Origin: an uncultured Alteromonadaceae bacterium
GTDB taxonomy: Bacteria > Pseudomonadota > Gammaproteobacteria > Enterobacterales > Alteromonadaceae
Direction: 5' to 3'
DNA: 64,000 nucleotides
Assembly: GCA_947501935.1 (NCBI GenBank)
Contig: CANMXU010000007.1
Coordinates: forward strand, 62,001 to 126,000
Below, piece after piece: positions 35,358 to 44,691 of this stretch. Each line of letters begins with the position of its first letter. Within the stretch, counting starts at the first letter, position 1. Position numbers and translations under genes: made by a program. The notes beneath the pieces were generated by a model. It was given only the letters and a program-made list of their open reading frames with translations, ran no database searches and had not been told where the DNA came from.

Positions 35358-36347
35358 ATGAAACTACTAAAAAATACGCTTACTTTAGCTACTTGCTCCT
35401 TGTTGACATTGCCAGCCTTTGCAGCTGATAAACAGTCTGAAATGGCTGAGCTTTATGGCAAACTAAATATTGCTATTCAGTCAACTGATGAAGGTGACTT
35501 TAAGGAAAAAGAACTAAAAAGCAACGCTTCACGCGTTGGTGTTAAAGGTAAATATCAACTTGATAATGGTTTAACCGCTATTTATAAATTGGAATGGCAA
35601 GTTAATGTTGATGACGACAGCAAAGATACCTTAACTGCTCGTAATCAATGGCTAGGTTTACGAGGTGGCTTTGGTGAAGCAACTGTAGGTCGTACAGATA
35701 CTACCTTTAAAGTAGCTCAAGGTAAGTTTGATTTATTTAATGATTATGAAGGTGATATTAAGCATTTATTTATCGGTGAAAACCGTGTTAGCAATGTTAT
35801 AACCTATAAATCACCGGTTTTTTCGGAAATACAGTTTTTAGCCAGTTATGTATTAACAGAAGACGAAGGTAAAGACGATTCTCTTTCTGTTGCTTTGGCT
35901 TACGGTGATTTGAACTTGAAGAAAACTGATTATTTCTTATCGGTTGCTTATGATAATAAAATGGCCGTTAATAAAGGCGATAGTGACGGTATTAAAGGTG
36001 TGCAATTAAATAATACCCGTATTACTGGTATGTATAAATTTGGCGATTTCCGCATTGGCGGTATGCTTGTTGATACTGAATTAGAAAAAAGTGGCAAATC
36101 TGAAAATGGTTTTGCTGCAAATGCTTCTTATAAAATAGGTAAAGTTTTGGCGAAAGTGCAATATCAAGAGTTTGCTGATGCTGATAGTGTAAGTATTGGC
36201 GCTGATTATAAGTTAGGTAGCGCGACTAAAGTGTTTGCTTGGTATACCGACCGTGAAGGCCTTTCATATCTTGATGCTGACTTGGTTCCAAATAAGATTG
36301 CCACAGAAGGAACTTACTTTGGCCTTGGTATGGAACAAAAGTTTTAA
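35358..36347 (+). CDS. outer-membrane porin, probably phosphate-regulated
   Basis: The 329-residue precursor has a 22-residue signal peptide ending P-A-F-A|A. It belongs to the gram-negative general porin superfamily: the opening AELYGKLNIAIQST, the R-N-Q-W-L-G-L-R-G-G-F-G-E-A-T-V-G-R constriction region and the terminal phenylalanine of MEQKF are typical. About 16 beta strands are expected, with a trimeric pore. The Pho box upstream predicts induction under phosphate starvation, like E. coli PhoE or Pseudomonas OprP. Anion selectivity cannot be judged from the sequence. A strong terminator follows and phoBR lies downstream. Confidence 0.9.
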   Translation: MKLLKNTLTLATCSLLTLPAFAADKQSEMAELYGKLNIAIQSTDEGDFKEKELKSNASRVGVKGKYQLDNGLTAIYKLEWQVNVDDDSKDTLTARNQWLGLRGGFGEATVGRTDTTFKVAQGKFDLFNDYEGDIKHLFIGENRVSNVITYKSPVFSEIQFLASYVLTEDEGKDDSLSVALAYGDLNLKKTDYFLSVAYDNKMAVNKGDSDGIKGVQLNNTRITGMYKFGDFRIGGMLVDTELEKSGKSENGFAANASYKIGKVLAKVQYQEFADADSVSIGADYKLGSATKVFAWYTDREGLSYLDADLVPNKIATEGTYFGLGMEQKF

Positions 36348-36372
36348 ATATTAAACTCTATTTATAACGATC

Positions 36373-36410
36373 AAAATCCGAGAACGGTTTAGCTGTTCTC
36401 GGATTTTTTC
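36373..36410 (+). terminator. porin gene terminator
   Basis: AAATCCGAGAAC (36374-36385) pairs perfectly with GTTCTCGGATTT (36395-36406), followed by T to 36409. Confidence 0.92.
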
Positions 36411-36490
36411 TTTCTGTATTCATCACTTTCATTAATTTGCAGGCCTGTATTTATAATACTTTGGGTATACAATGTTAATTAGTTTTAGGG

Positions 36491-36524
36491 CTGTCATATA
36501 ATTGTCATAAATATTTAGCACAAT
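36491..36524 (+). promoter_or_regulatory. Pho box and -10 element of phoB
   Basis: CTGTCAT (36491-36497) and TTGTCAT (36502-36508) are 11 bp apart in phase, giving a near-consensus Pho box. A weaker -10 (CACAAT, 36519-36524) starts 10 bp later. It implies autoregulation of phoBR by PhoB. Confidence 0.82.
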
Positions 36525-36565
36525 GGTTGAATATAAACATTTATATATTCTTTTTGGATCCTGGT

Positions 36566-37258
36566 ATGAGCAGACAAATTTTAGTTGTTGAAGATGAAGC
36601 CCCTATTCGGGAAATGATTTCTTTTGTTTTAGATAATAATGGTTTTAACCCGGTAGAAGCCGCCGATTACGATAGTGCCCTAGCTATGGTGCAAGAACCT
36701 TATCCTGATTTAATTTTATTAGATTACATGTTACCCGGCGGCACAGGTATTAAATTGGCTAAAGCGTTAAAACGTAATGAATATACTCGTGAAATTCCTA
36801 TTATTATGCTGACAGCCAGAACGGATGAAGAAGATAAAGTGCAAGGCTTTGAAGCTGGTGTTGATGACTACGTAACTAAACCTTTTTCTCCAAAAGAACT
36901 TATCGCTCGTATTAAGGCTGTTATTCGTCGTGTTTCGCCGACCTCATTAGAAGAGCCTATTGAATATCATGGTCTAGTTTTAGACCCAGTAGCACATCGA
37001 GTAGCCATTAGTGAGCGTAGTTTAGATTTAGGACCAACTGAATTTAGATTGCTGCATTTTTTCATGTCGCACCCAGAACGTGTTTATTCTCGCGAGCAAT
37101 TGTTAGATAATGTCTGGGGAACCAATGTTTACGTAGAAGATCGCACTGTTGATGTGCATATTCGCCGCTTGCGAAAAGCAATTACTGGTGAAGGGCATGA
37201 AAATTTTATTCAAACCGTTCGTGGTGCTGGTTATCGCTTTTCAGGAAAAATTAATTAA
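36566..37258 (+). CDS. phoB: phosphate regulon response regulator PhoB
   Basis: The 230-residue OmpR/PhoB-type regulator has a receiver domain (residues 1-120, phosphoacceptor Asp in [11 protein letters not shown]) and a winged-helix DNA-binding domain. The latter has [12 protein letters not shown] and [10 protein letters not shown]. It would activate genes with Pho boxes, four of which lie in this window. A longer frame starts at a TTG at 36527, but the ATG at 36566 gives [17 protein letters not shown], collinear with E. coli PhoB. phoR follows 6 bp after the stop, so the pair is an operon. Confidence 0.97.
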   Translation: MSRQILVVEDEAPIREMISFVLDNNGFNPVEAADYDSALAMVQEPYPDLILLDYMLPGGTGIKLAKALKRNEYTREIPIIMLTARTDEEDKVQGFEAGVDDYVTKPFSPKELIARIKAVIRRVSPTSLEEPIEYHGLVLDPVAHRVAISERSLDLGPTEFRLLHFFMSHPERVYSREQLLDNVWGTNVYVEDRTVDVHIRRLRKAITGEGHENFIQTVRGAGYRFSGKIN

Positions 37259-37264
37259 TTTTAT

Positions 37265-38572
37265 ATGCAATTTCATCTTTCAGCGCGTCAGCTAATTGTC
37301 CGCCTACTAGGCTGGCTTACGCTAAGTAGTTTTGTTGGCTATGTTATCGGTTATATTTGGCCAACAATCACCTTAGCTGCCTTAAGTTTATTAATTTGGC
37401 ATTATTTTCACTTAAACAAATTAGTGACTTGGCTATGGAACAGTAAAAGCCTTTCACCGCCAATAGCTGAAGGTCATTGGGGGCGTATATATGATGGTTT
37501 ATATCACTTAATACGCAAGCATAGAAATAAACAAAAATCCCTGAATGAACGCATCCGTCTTTTCCGTGACGGCGCTGAAGCATTGCCCGATGCCGCATTG
37601 GTTTTATCCAATGATTTAACCATTTTATGGGGCAATAAAAAAGCTCAAAAACTTATTGGTATTCGCTGGCCAGGTGATGTTGGCCAACGCATTGATAATT
37701 TGATCCGCTTTCCTGAATTTAGCCAATACCTTGAAACCGGAAATTTTGAATCTCCTTGTAATGTTCCTTCTCCAATAAATGGTGAGCTACAACTTGAATT
37801 AAGGTTAATGGCTTATGGCAGCGATCAAATCTTATTTTTAGCACGTGATATTAGTAAGGTTCATCGGTTAGAAGAAATGCGCCGTGACTTTGTCGCTAAC
37901 GTTTCTCATGAATTAAAAACACCTTTAACTGTGGTTCGTGGTTATGTAGAAATGATCCAGTCAGTAGAAAATGACTTTGATCCTCATTGGTTAAAAGCCT
38001 TTCAAACCATTGAAGGGCAAGTGTCACGTATGGACCGTTTAGTAGAGCAGCTATTAATTTTATCAAGAGTTGAAGTTAATACTGAGCTCGACAGCAAGCA
38101 GTTGGTGGATATGCCGCAACTTATTGAGCAATTGTTAGAAGATAGCACTTGGCTAAATATTGATAAACAGCACCAAATTAGTGTCGATATTGACCCAAGT
38201 ATTGGCATCATAGGTATTGATACCGAACTTAAAAGTGCTTGTTCAAACTTATTATCTAATGCCATTGCCTATACTCCAGAAAAAGGTCAAATAAAAGTGA
38301 TTTGGCAGTATGTTGGCGATAAAGCTAAGTTTTCAGTAACTGATAACGGCGCGGGTATTAAAGCTGTTGATGTTACTCGCTTAACTGAGCGCTTTTATCG
38401 GGTTGATAAATCACGCTCGCGCGATACTGGTGGTTCAGGTTTAGGTTTAGCGATTGTTAAACATGTGGTGAGCCATCATCAAGCTGAACTTAAAGTTAAC
38501 AGTACACTGGGTAAGGGCAGTGAGTTTGCAATTTACTTTCCTGCTGAGGCTATTCAAAAGTTAAGCTCTTAA
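37265..38572 (+). CDS. phoR: phosphate regulon sensor kinase PhoR
   Basis: The 435-residue inner-membrane kinase has two N-terminal hydrophobic segments with almost no periplasmic loop, a PAS domain (about residues 95-195) and a HisKA domain with FVANVSHELKTPLTV. The HATPase domain (N-box S-N-L-L-S-N-A-I-A-Y-T-P, then D-N-G-A-G-I, G-G-S-G-L-G-L-A-I-V) completes it. PhoR phosphorylates PhoB when phosphate is scarce and receives its signal through PstSCAB and PhoU, all of which are encoded in this window. It is cotranscribed with phoB. Confidence 0.97.
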   Translation: MQFHLSARQLIVRLLGWLTLSSFVGYVIGYIWPTITLAALSLLIWHYFHLNKLVTWLWNSKSLSPPIAEGHWGRIYDGLYHLIRKHRNKQKSLNERIRLFRDGAEALPDAALVLSNDLTILWGNKKAQKLIGIRWPGDVGQRIDNLIRFPEFSQYLETGNFESPCNVPSPINGELQLELRLMAYGSDQILFLARDISKVHRLEEMRRDFVANVSHELKTPLTVVRGYVEMIQSVENDFDPHWLKAFQTIEGQVSRMDRLVEQLLILSRVEVNTELDSKQLVDMPQLIEQLLEDSTWLNIDKQHQISVDIDPSIGIIGIDTELKSACSNLLSNAIAYTPEKGQIKVIWQYVGDKAKFSVTDNGAGIKAVDVTRLTERFYRVDKSRSRDTGGSGLGLAIVKHVVSHHQAELKVNSTLGKGSEFAIYFPAEAIQKLSS

Positions 38573-38618
38573 TACTTAGTCATGGTTTAGCTACTTTCTC
38601 AGCAGCGAATAAAAAAGC

Positions 38619-38674
38619 CTGTCACACAACTGTCATATAACTTCCATATAATTGTCACATAGAATTCTTATAGT
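38619..38674 (+). promoter_or_regulatory. four-repeat Pho box and -10 element of pstS
   Basis: Heptamers CTGTCAC (38619), CTGTCAT (38630), CTTCCAT (38641) and TTGTCAC (38652) recur exactly every 11 bp, giving two adjacent PhoB sites. TATAGT at 38669-38674 follows the last repeat after 10 bp. This is the most extensive Pho box in the window. Confidence 0.9.
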
Positions 38675-38716
38675 TGTCTTACTCAAATGAAAACAAGACT
38701 CTTACTGGAGAACACA

Positions 38717-39682
38717 ATGAGTTTAAAGCGTACCCTAAGTATTATTGGTTTAACAAGCTTGATCAGCTTTGCATCGATTGCGGTTGATAGTGATTTACCT
38801 GAATATAAAAAAGTAAGTGGTGTATCTGGCAACTTATCGTCAGTAGGCTCTGATACTTTAGCGAATATGATGACATTTTGGGCTGAAGAATTTAAACGTA
38901 CATACCCAAATGTTAATGTGCAAATTCAAGCGGCTGGCTCTTCTACCGCTCCTCCGGCATTAACAGAAGCAACATCTAATGTTGGCCCTATGAGCCGTAA
39001 AATGAAGTCGCGTGAAATTGAAGCGTTTGAAAAGCGTTATGGTTATAAGCCAATGGCTGTTCGTGTAGCGATTGACGCTTTAGCGGTATTTGTTCATAAA
39101 GATAACCCAATTAAAGGTTTACGTATTGACCAAGTAGATGCAATATTTTCAAATAACCGTAAATGTGGTGCTACTGCAGATGTTGACCGTTGGGGTGACT
39201 TAGGTCTTACTGGTGCATGGACAGGTAAAGATGTACAACTTTATGGTCGTAATTCAGTATCAGGTACCTACGGATATTTTAAAAAGAAAGCCTTATGTAA
39301 AGGTGATTTTAAAAACACGGTAAATGAACAACCAGGTTCAGCTTCAGTTGTACAATCTGTTTCAGCTTCATTAAACGGTATTGGTTATTCAGGTATTGGT
39401 TATCAAACTTCAGGTGTTCGTGCTTTGCCATTATCGAAAAAAGACGATAATTACATTGAAGCGAATATGGCCAATGCTATTACCGGAAAATACCCACTGT
39501 CTCGTTACTTATATATCTACGTAAATAAGCATCCAAATAAGCCATTAGCGCCGATGGAAGCAGAGTTCTTGAAATCTATTTTATCAAAGCAAGGTCAAAA
39601 GATTGTTGAGAAAGATGGTTATATTCCATTACCAGCGTCGGTAGTAGCGAAAGAATTTAAAAAATTGGGTTTAAGTTTATAA
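38717..39682 (+). CDS. pstS: phosphate ABC transporter substrate-binding protein PstS
   Basis: The 321-residue periplasmic phosphate-binding protein has a Sec signal peptide (cleavage around S-I-A|V-D). Phosphate contact regions include [10 protein letters not shown], the G-S-S-T-A-P-P-A-L segment and [10 protein letters not shown]. An upstream ATG at 38687 exists. I chose 38717 because CTGGAG lies 6-8 bp before it and the signal peptide then begins directly. Unlike many bacteria, pstS here is separated by about 14 kb from pstCAB, but its own Pho box keeps it in the regulon. A terminator follows. Confidence 0.94.
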   Translation: MSLKRTLSIIGLTSLISFASIAVDSDLPEYKKVSGVSGNLSSVGSDTLANMMTFWAEEFKRTYPNVNVQIQAAGSSTAPPALTEATSNVGPMSRKMKSREIEAFEKRYGYKPMAVRVAIDALAVFVHKDNPIKGLRIDQVDAIFSNNRKCGATADVDRWGDLGLTGAWTGKDVQLYGRNSVSGTYGYFKKKALCKGDFKNTVNEQPGSASVVQSVSASLNGIGYSGIGYQTSGVRALPLSKKDDNYIEANMANAITGKYPLSRYLYIYVNKHPNKPLAPMEAEFLKSILSKQGQKIVEKDGYIPLPASVVAKEFKKLGLSL

Positions 39683-39710
39683 CAACTTAACTAATAAAAA
39701 ATGACTAATA

Positions 39711-39739
39711 AAATGCCTGACTTGTTCAGGCATTTTTTT
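39711..39739 (+). terminator. pstS terminator
   Basis: AATGCCTGA pairs with TCAGGCATT across a 5-nt loop, followed by a T run. It lies about 30 bp after pstS and also downstream of the convergent ppx gene. Confidence 0.88.
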
Positions 39740-39773
39740 GTTTAATTTTTATTAAAGGGAAGGATAAATAAAA

Positions 39774-41336
39774 CTAAGGAAGTTCGTTTATGACGATGTT
39801 TAAATTTAAATCTACTTTTGCTAAATATTGTTGCTCATGAAAAAGCTCGGTATCTACTAAAGGTCTTTCTAATAACCAAGATGGCTCGCAATTAAGGTTT
39901 ATATCGTTGCTGGTATTGTTAAAGTTAAAGCTTAGGGTTGCTGGCGGTTGCTTAGTTAATTGTCGTTGTTGATTTAGCAATACCGACAAGCGCAAGAGTA
40001 TACATATACTCATTAATAGCTGGGGATCTAAACTGTACCAATCAAACTTTTCTGCAGCGGTAATCTTTTTTCTTTGGTTACCCACCAACCATGCCAAAGC
40101 CTGTTGTTGTTCTTCATTAAAGCCTGGAATATCAGCGTGCTTTAAAATATATTCGCCATGTTTTTGATAACCCGCAGGGTTAATATCTATGCCCAGCTCA
40201 TGAATTTGAGCCGCCCAAATTAATAAGTTTTGGTAAATAGAACTTGGGAATTTTATTTGTTTGCTTACATTTTGGTAAAAGCTTAAGGCTAGTTCACTGA
40301 CTTTACTGGCATGGTTTTGGTCGATGCTAAAACGTATTGCTAAGCTATCAATGCTACGCTGGCGAATGTCGTTACAGCGCATTAAATCGAGTTGCTGATA
40401 AATTACCCCTTCTCTAAGTGCTTGCGGGCAATAATGCAGTTTATCAAGTCCTAGCATTTCAAATAAAGCGATAAGAATAGCGACACCAGAGCATAAAATA
40501 TCGCGACGGTTTTCTTTTAAGCCGTCTAACTGTATGTTCTGGGTTGATTGTATTTTTATTAGTTTATTTTTAAGTTTGTGTAGCTGCGCGAGTTCAATAG
40601 GTTTAGTAATGGCTTGTGCTGCATTGATAATGTTGTATACGGTTTTAATGGTGCCAGAAGTGCCAACTAGGTGTTGCCAGCCTTTTTTGTTAAAGCGTTT
40701 TATTATCGGCTCAATTTCATACTTTGCTTCATTAATCGCTTGTTTAAAACGTTTTGAACTGATTTTTTCATCAGGAAAAAACCGCTGCTGAAAGCTTACG
40801 CAGCCAATATTTAAACTGGCAACCGCCTTAATATTAAATTGCTCACCAATTACACATTCAGTACTGCCACCGCCAATATCAATAATTAATTGGCGTAAGC
40901 TAGCATCACTATTGTGGGCAACTCCTTGATAAATAAGGCGTGCTTCTTCGTGGCCGGAAATAATTTCTATATCAAAAGGGAATACCGCCTTTGCTGCTTT
41001 TAAAAATGTTTTAGCGTTGCTTGCTTGTCTTAGGGTATAAGTGGCGACCACGCGAAAATTATCTTCAGATAAGTTAACTGTACTCGAGAGCAGGTTTGAT
41101 AATGTTGCGAGCCCACGTTGAATGGCTTCATTACTTAAAACGTTATCGTCATTGAGGCCATCAGCTAATTTTACTTGGTATTTTTCGGTATGAAGAATTT
41201 GCAGATTGTTATTGCTAAGGCGAGCGTAAACATAATGAAAACTGTTTGAACCAATATCTAAAGCAGCAAAAAAACGCTCGTCGTTTTTGGCTAAGGTATC
41301 GTTAGAGTGAACTGTGGGTAACGCTTCATTGCTCAC
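39774..41336 (-). CDS. ppx: exopolyphosphatase / guanosine pentaphosphate phosphohydrolase
   Basis: The 520-residue enzyme releases phosphate from polyphosphate chain ends and may convert pppGpp to ppGpp. The Ppx/GppA phosphatase domain occupies about residues 20-320, with A-A-L-D-I-G-S-N-S-F-H near the start and the nucleotide-binding-like I-D-I-G-G-G-S-T-E-C. The C-terminal half is the HD-like domain of the long (E. coli type) Ppx. It lies 60 bp downstream of ppk in the same direction, the usual ppk-ppx operon. No Pho box was seen upstream of the pair. Confidence 0.94.
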   Translation of the reverse strand: MSNEALPTVHSNDTLAKNDERFFAALDIGSNSFHYVYARLSNNNLQILHTEKYQVKLADGLNDDNVLSNEAIQRGLATLSNLLSSTVNLSEDNFRVVATYTLRQASNAKTFLKAAKAVFPFDIEIISGHEEARLIYQGVAHNSDASLRQLIIDIGGGSTECVIGEQFNIKAVASLNIGCVSFQQRFFPDEKISSKRFKQAINEAKYEIEPIIKRFNKKGWQHLVGTSGTIKTVYNIINAAQAITKPIELAQLHKLKNKLIKIQSTQNIQLDGLKENRRDILCSGVAILIALFEMLGLDKLHYCPQALREGVIYQQLDLMRCNDIRQRSIDSLAIRFSIDQNHASKVSELALSFYQNVSKQIKFPSSIYQNLLIWAAQIHELGIDINPAGYQKHGEYILKHADIPGFNEEQQQALAWLVGNQRKKITAAEKFDWYSLDPQLLMSICILLRLSVLLNQQRQLTKQPPATLSFNFNNTSNDINLNCEPSWLLERPLVDTELFHEQQYLAKVDLNLNIVINELP

Positions 41337-41395
41337 GGTTTTCTCCTGCTATATTTACTGGCTGGTTTCACGCATACATAACGTAGTTGCTTACA

Positions 41396-43507
41396 TCAGC
41401 TTTTTGAAAATATCAGTTCTTTCACATTCTGTTCTTCTTGGCTTAAGTATTCAAAAATAGCTAATTGTGAACGTAACTTTTTACCATTGCCACGAGCTAC
41501 ATAGCGATTATTTTGTGTTTGATTAATCACTCTCGCTTTGGTGGTATCTTCAAAGTGTAAGTCAAGGGTGTGGATAATGCGTTTTTTTATGTTTTCATCG
41601 TAAATAGGGCAGGCGACTTCAACTCGATGATCAATATTTCTTTCCATCCAGTCGCCAGAGCTGATAAATACTTGCTTATTTTTATTATTTTCAAAAACCA
41701 TAACTCTAGGGTGCTCTAAAAATTGATCAACAATTGAAATGGCTTTGATGTTTTCACTTTGGCCTTTTACTCCAGGAATAAGTGAGCACATTCCCCGCAC
41801 GATAAGCTTAACTTTAACCCCTGCTTGGCTAGCGTTATATAGTTTGTTTATTAAGCCTTTATCAACTAGGTTGTTTACTTTTAAGGTGATCTCAGCCTTT
41901 ATTTGTTGCTCAGCATTAGCGGTTTCATTGTCAATGAGCTGATACAAACGTCGTCGGGAGGTTAAGGGAGATACTATTAGGTGGTTAAAGCGAAAGCGTT
42001 GATAGCTGTGCGAGATAAAAGAAAAGACCTGATTCACTTCTTGGCAAATTTCTTTGTGCTTGGTAAACAAGGCAAAGTCAGTATATACCCGGGCATTATT
42101 TTCATGAAAGTTACCTGTGCCAATATGGGCGTAGTGTACTTTTTTGTCATGTTCTAAACGTGTTATTAAACACAGCTTTGAATGAATCTTTAAGGTGTCG
42201 ATACCAAACTCAACATGAATGCCGGCGTCTTTCATTAACGTTGCCCAATTAATATTGGCCTGCTCGTCGAAGCGCGCTCTTAGCTCGACCACCACGGTAA
42301 CTTTTTTGCCATTTTTAACGGCTTCAATTAGTGAGTTAATAATGCGCGAGCCTTTTGCGACCCGGTAAATATTAATTTTAATGTCTAAAACATTGGGATC
42401 ATAAGCAGCTTGCCTAATGAATTCAGTGAAATGACGAAATTTATAATAAGGGTAATAGAGTAAAATATCTTGTTCGCTGATCGCTGCAAAAACTGAACTG
42501 TGGGCGATAAATTGTTGGGAGTCGAGTGCGGTAAACGTAGGTTTTTCTAAGTTTTTTCTGCCTAAGTTTGGAAACTGGGTAAAGTCTTTAAAGTTTCGAT
42601 ATTTAACACCAGCTTCAAGGTTATCTAAGGCTTTTATTTTTAGTGACTTTTGTAAAAACTTAATCATGTAATCAGGCATGTTTTTGTCATAAACCAAACG
42701 TACCACATCGGCTTTTAGGCGCTGCTTGAGCCCTTTCGACATTTTATCTAATAAGCTTTTATCTAATTCATCAGTGAGGTTGTAATCGGCATCACGGGTA
42801 AGCTTTATTGAAAAGGCGTCAATGTGCTGGTAATCAAAAAAATCTTCAAAAATATCATCAATAAAGTACTTAACAATATCGTCTAATAAGACGATATATT
42901 TTTCTTTTTTGCTGCCTCTATTCGGTAATATGATGAAACGTTGTTCTTCTTCGCAAGGGATTTCCACCAGCGAAAATTGTATTTTTTTATCATCTTTTAA
43001 TGCGGTTAAAAAATAAATTCCATTGTCATCAATACAATCTGCTAAACGGGTGGTGGAATTGATAATAATAGGGGTAATGTGGCGAATAATACGGTTATCA
43101 AAATATTGCTTTAACCATTGGCGTTGATGCGCGCTAAGTTGATTAGTGAAAGAGTCTTCTTGGCCGTTGTTAAAAATAACATGAATATGATATTGATTTA
43201 GCTCATCAAAAATGTTGTCGGCGATGTCTTTGAATTTAGTTGTTAAGCTGTTTACTTTGCTATTAATATTGCTAAGTAAAGTACCACGATGACTATTTAC
43301 TTTGCCTTTGGCGGTATCAACCAATACTTGCCGGCGGATATTGGCAACCCGTACCCGAAAAAACTCATCTAAATTAGCAGAATAAATACCAAGAAATTTA
43401 ATGCGTTCAACAATAGGGACTGATTTATCATCAGCTTCTTGTAAAACACGTTCGTTAAAGGCTAGCCAACTGAGTTCTTTATCAAAATAGAGGGAGCTAT
43501 GAGGCAT
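41396..43507 (-). CDS. ppk1: polyphosphate kinase 1
   Basis: The 703-residue enzyme polymerises ATP gamma-phosphates into polyphosphate. The N-terminal domain opens with FDKELSWLAFNERVLQEA. The two phospholipase-D-like catalytic domains follow, with D-I-K-I-N-I-Y-R-V-A-K-G-S, then I-H-S-K-L-C-L-I containing the phosphorylated histidine, and H-I-G-T-G-N-F-H-E-N. S-S-G-D-W-M-E-R-N-I-D-H-R-V-E near the C-terminus completes the signature. It is the first gene of the ppk-ppx operon and lies inside the phosphate gene region. Confidence 0.97.
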   Translation of the reverse strand: MPHSSLYFDKELSWLAFNERVLQEADDKSVPIVERIKFLGIYSANLDEFFRVRVANIRRQVLVDTAKGKVNSHRGTLLSNINSKVNSLTTKFKDIADNIFDELNQYHIHVIFNNGQEDSFTNQLSAHQRQWLKQYFDNRIIRHITPIIINSTTRLADCIDDNGIYFLTALKDDKKIQFSLVEIPCEEEQRFIILPNRGSKKEKYIVLLDDIVKYFIDDIFEDFFDYQHIDAFSIKLTRDADYNLTDELDKSLLDKMSKGLKQRLKADVVRLVYDKNMPDYMIKFLQKSLKIKALDNLEAGVKYRNFKDFTQFPNLGRKNLEKPTFTALDSQQFIAHSSVFAAISEQDILLYYPYYKFRHFTEFIRQAAYDPNVLDIKINIYRVAKGSRIINSLIEAVKNGKKVTVVVELRARFDEQANINWATLMKDAGIHVEFGIDTLKIHSKLCLITRLEHDKKVHYAHIGTGNFHENNARVYTDFALFTKHKEICQEVNQVFSFISHSYQRFRFNHLIVSPLTSRRRLYQLIDNETANAEQQIKAEITLKVNNLVDKGLINKLYNASQAGVKVKLIVRGMCSLIPGVKGQSENIKAISIVDQFLEHPRVMVFENNKNKQVFISSGDWMERNIDHRVEVACPIYDENIKKRIIHTLDLHFEDTTKARVINQTQNNRYVARGNGKKLRSQLAIFEYLSQEEQNVKELIFSKS

Positions 43508-43656
43508 TGTTCAACATCCTAATAAATCAACTTAATGTGAATTAGAAAGATATATCTAAACTGTTACAACAATAATACCAGCGTTATGGAATTTGAGCTT
43601 TGCTCTCAATTATACGAGGTTAAAGCTCAACGACTCTAATTACTAACGCTTAATTA

Positions 43657-44154
43657 TTAACGTGAAATATCTACCATTAAATCGTCAGCTAAGTTTTCTA
43701 AGGCATCAATCAAGGTGTCGGTATTGTCTTCACTTACCGAGATAGTCGCTTTGGCTTTAAAAAGCTCCTGACCACTATGGGCAGCACTTTCTTGAGTACT
43801 AACAAGTTTGAGTAAATTGCCACCTTGTTGGTGAATAGTTGATGAAATTTCTTGCACAATACCAGCTCGATCATTCGCTGTTAGCTCTAAAACAATGCTT
43901 GGGCTTTGTTTTTTATGATCGGCAGTGGTAACTTTACTAACCGCTTCAAGCTCACTAATTTGATTAACTTCATCAATTAAAGCTTGGGTATTTTCAGCAT
44001 TTACTGAAATTTCAATTACACCAGCAAAGGTATTTGATAAGTGATGCATGCTACTGGCTTGCCAGTTGCCTTGATACTTTTTAACGATATTCGATAATGT
44101 GTCTACAAGTCCTGGACGGTCAGGGCTAACAAAAGAGATCACAAGATTGTTCAT
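43657..44154 (-). CDS. gcvR: tandem ACT domain protein, GcvR-like
   Basis: The 165-residue cytoplasmic protein is two ACT domains (about residues 1-75 and 85-165), with S-P-D-R-P-G-L-V-D-T-L and N-D-R-A-G-I-V-Q-E-I as their ligand-binding loops. Single-chain double-ACT proteins of this size in gammaproteobacteria are GcvR, which binds glycine and controls GcvA at the glycine cleavage operon. No gcv genes are near, and other double-ACT proteins exist, so the name is tentative. It is 67 bp downstream of the PilZ gene in the same direction. Confidence 0.75.
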   Translation of the reverse strand: MNNLVISFVSPDRPGLVDTLSNIVKKYQGNWQASSMHHLSNTFAGVIEISVNAENTQALIDEVNQISELEAVSKVTTADHKKQSPSIVLELTANDRAGIVQEISSTIHQQGGNLLKLVSTQESAAHSGQELFKAKATISVSEDNTDTLIDALENLADDLMVDISR

Positions 44155-44220
44155 AAAGGGTCCTTAACAAAAAATAAAATGTGGTTAATTGGCGTCATAT
44201 TTTAGAGGGGAAATAATGAA

Positions 44221-44586
44221 TTATTCAGCTGAACCACTCAGTTGAGAAAGCTCCCTATTTAGCTGACTTTCATCGCCTAAATTGAGTTCAACTAAACGTC
44301 TTAACAAGGTAATACTGTCAATGTCTATGGCATTACAGCGAAGACCAGTTTCACCATTTTCTTGATGTACTATAGCTACGTGCATAACAACTTCGTCAAT
44401 ATCATCGTTTAAACTAAAACTTAATACACCAAGCTTATTAATGATCGGCTGTTCACTTTCAGGGGTCTTAATTAATGCCCCGTTGAGTGATATATCAAGC
44501 ATAGAAACAGGATACTGCTGCTCATTCACTTCGAGAGTGGCGTTAATTGCAAATAATATCCGAGTAAATTGACGTCTGTTTTCCAT
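44221..44586 (-). CDS. PilZ domain protein (c-di-GMP receptor type)
   Basis: The 121-residue single-domain protein shows both c-di-GMP-binding signatures of PilZ. R-R-Q-F-T-R near the N-terminus (RxxxR) and D-I-S-L-N-G-A around residue 31 (D/N-x-S-x-x-G) match. It is therefore likely to bind cyclic di-GMP and signal by conformational change. It lies close to a c-di-GMP operon (46455-51588) but separated from it by ettA, so a functional link is only possible. The output partner is unknown. Confidence 0.85.
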   Translation of the reverse strand: MENRRQFTRILFAINATLEVNEQQYPVSMLDISLNGALIKTPESEQPIINKLGVLSFSLNDDIDEVVMHVAIVHQENGETGLRCNAIDIDSITLLRRLVELNLGDESQLNRELSQLSGSAE

Positions 44587-44635
44587 TGCTCATCATCATA
44601 TGGGTTTTACATACCCTTAGCATAGACCTCTTTTA

Positions 44636-44676
44636 AAAAAAAGGCACCTTAAACAGTAGTTAAGATGCCTTTTTTA
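44636..44676 (-). terminator. terminator of ettA
   Basis: On the minus strand a GC-containing stem (AAGGCATCTTAA with TTAAGGTGCCTT, one mismatch) is followed by a run of T. It begins within 20 bp of the ettA stop. Confidence 0.82.
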
Positions 44677-44691
44677 CGATCTATAACCTAA

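Noticed and set aside
36527..36565. Longer phoB from a TTG codon
   Set aside because: It would start inside or next to the promoter's transcription start and adds residues absent from PhoB; ATG 36566 is collinear with the family.
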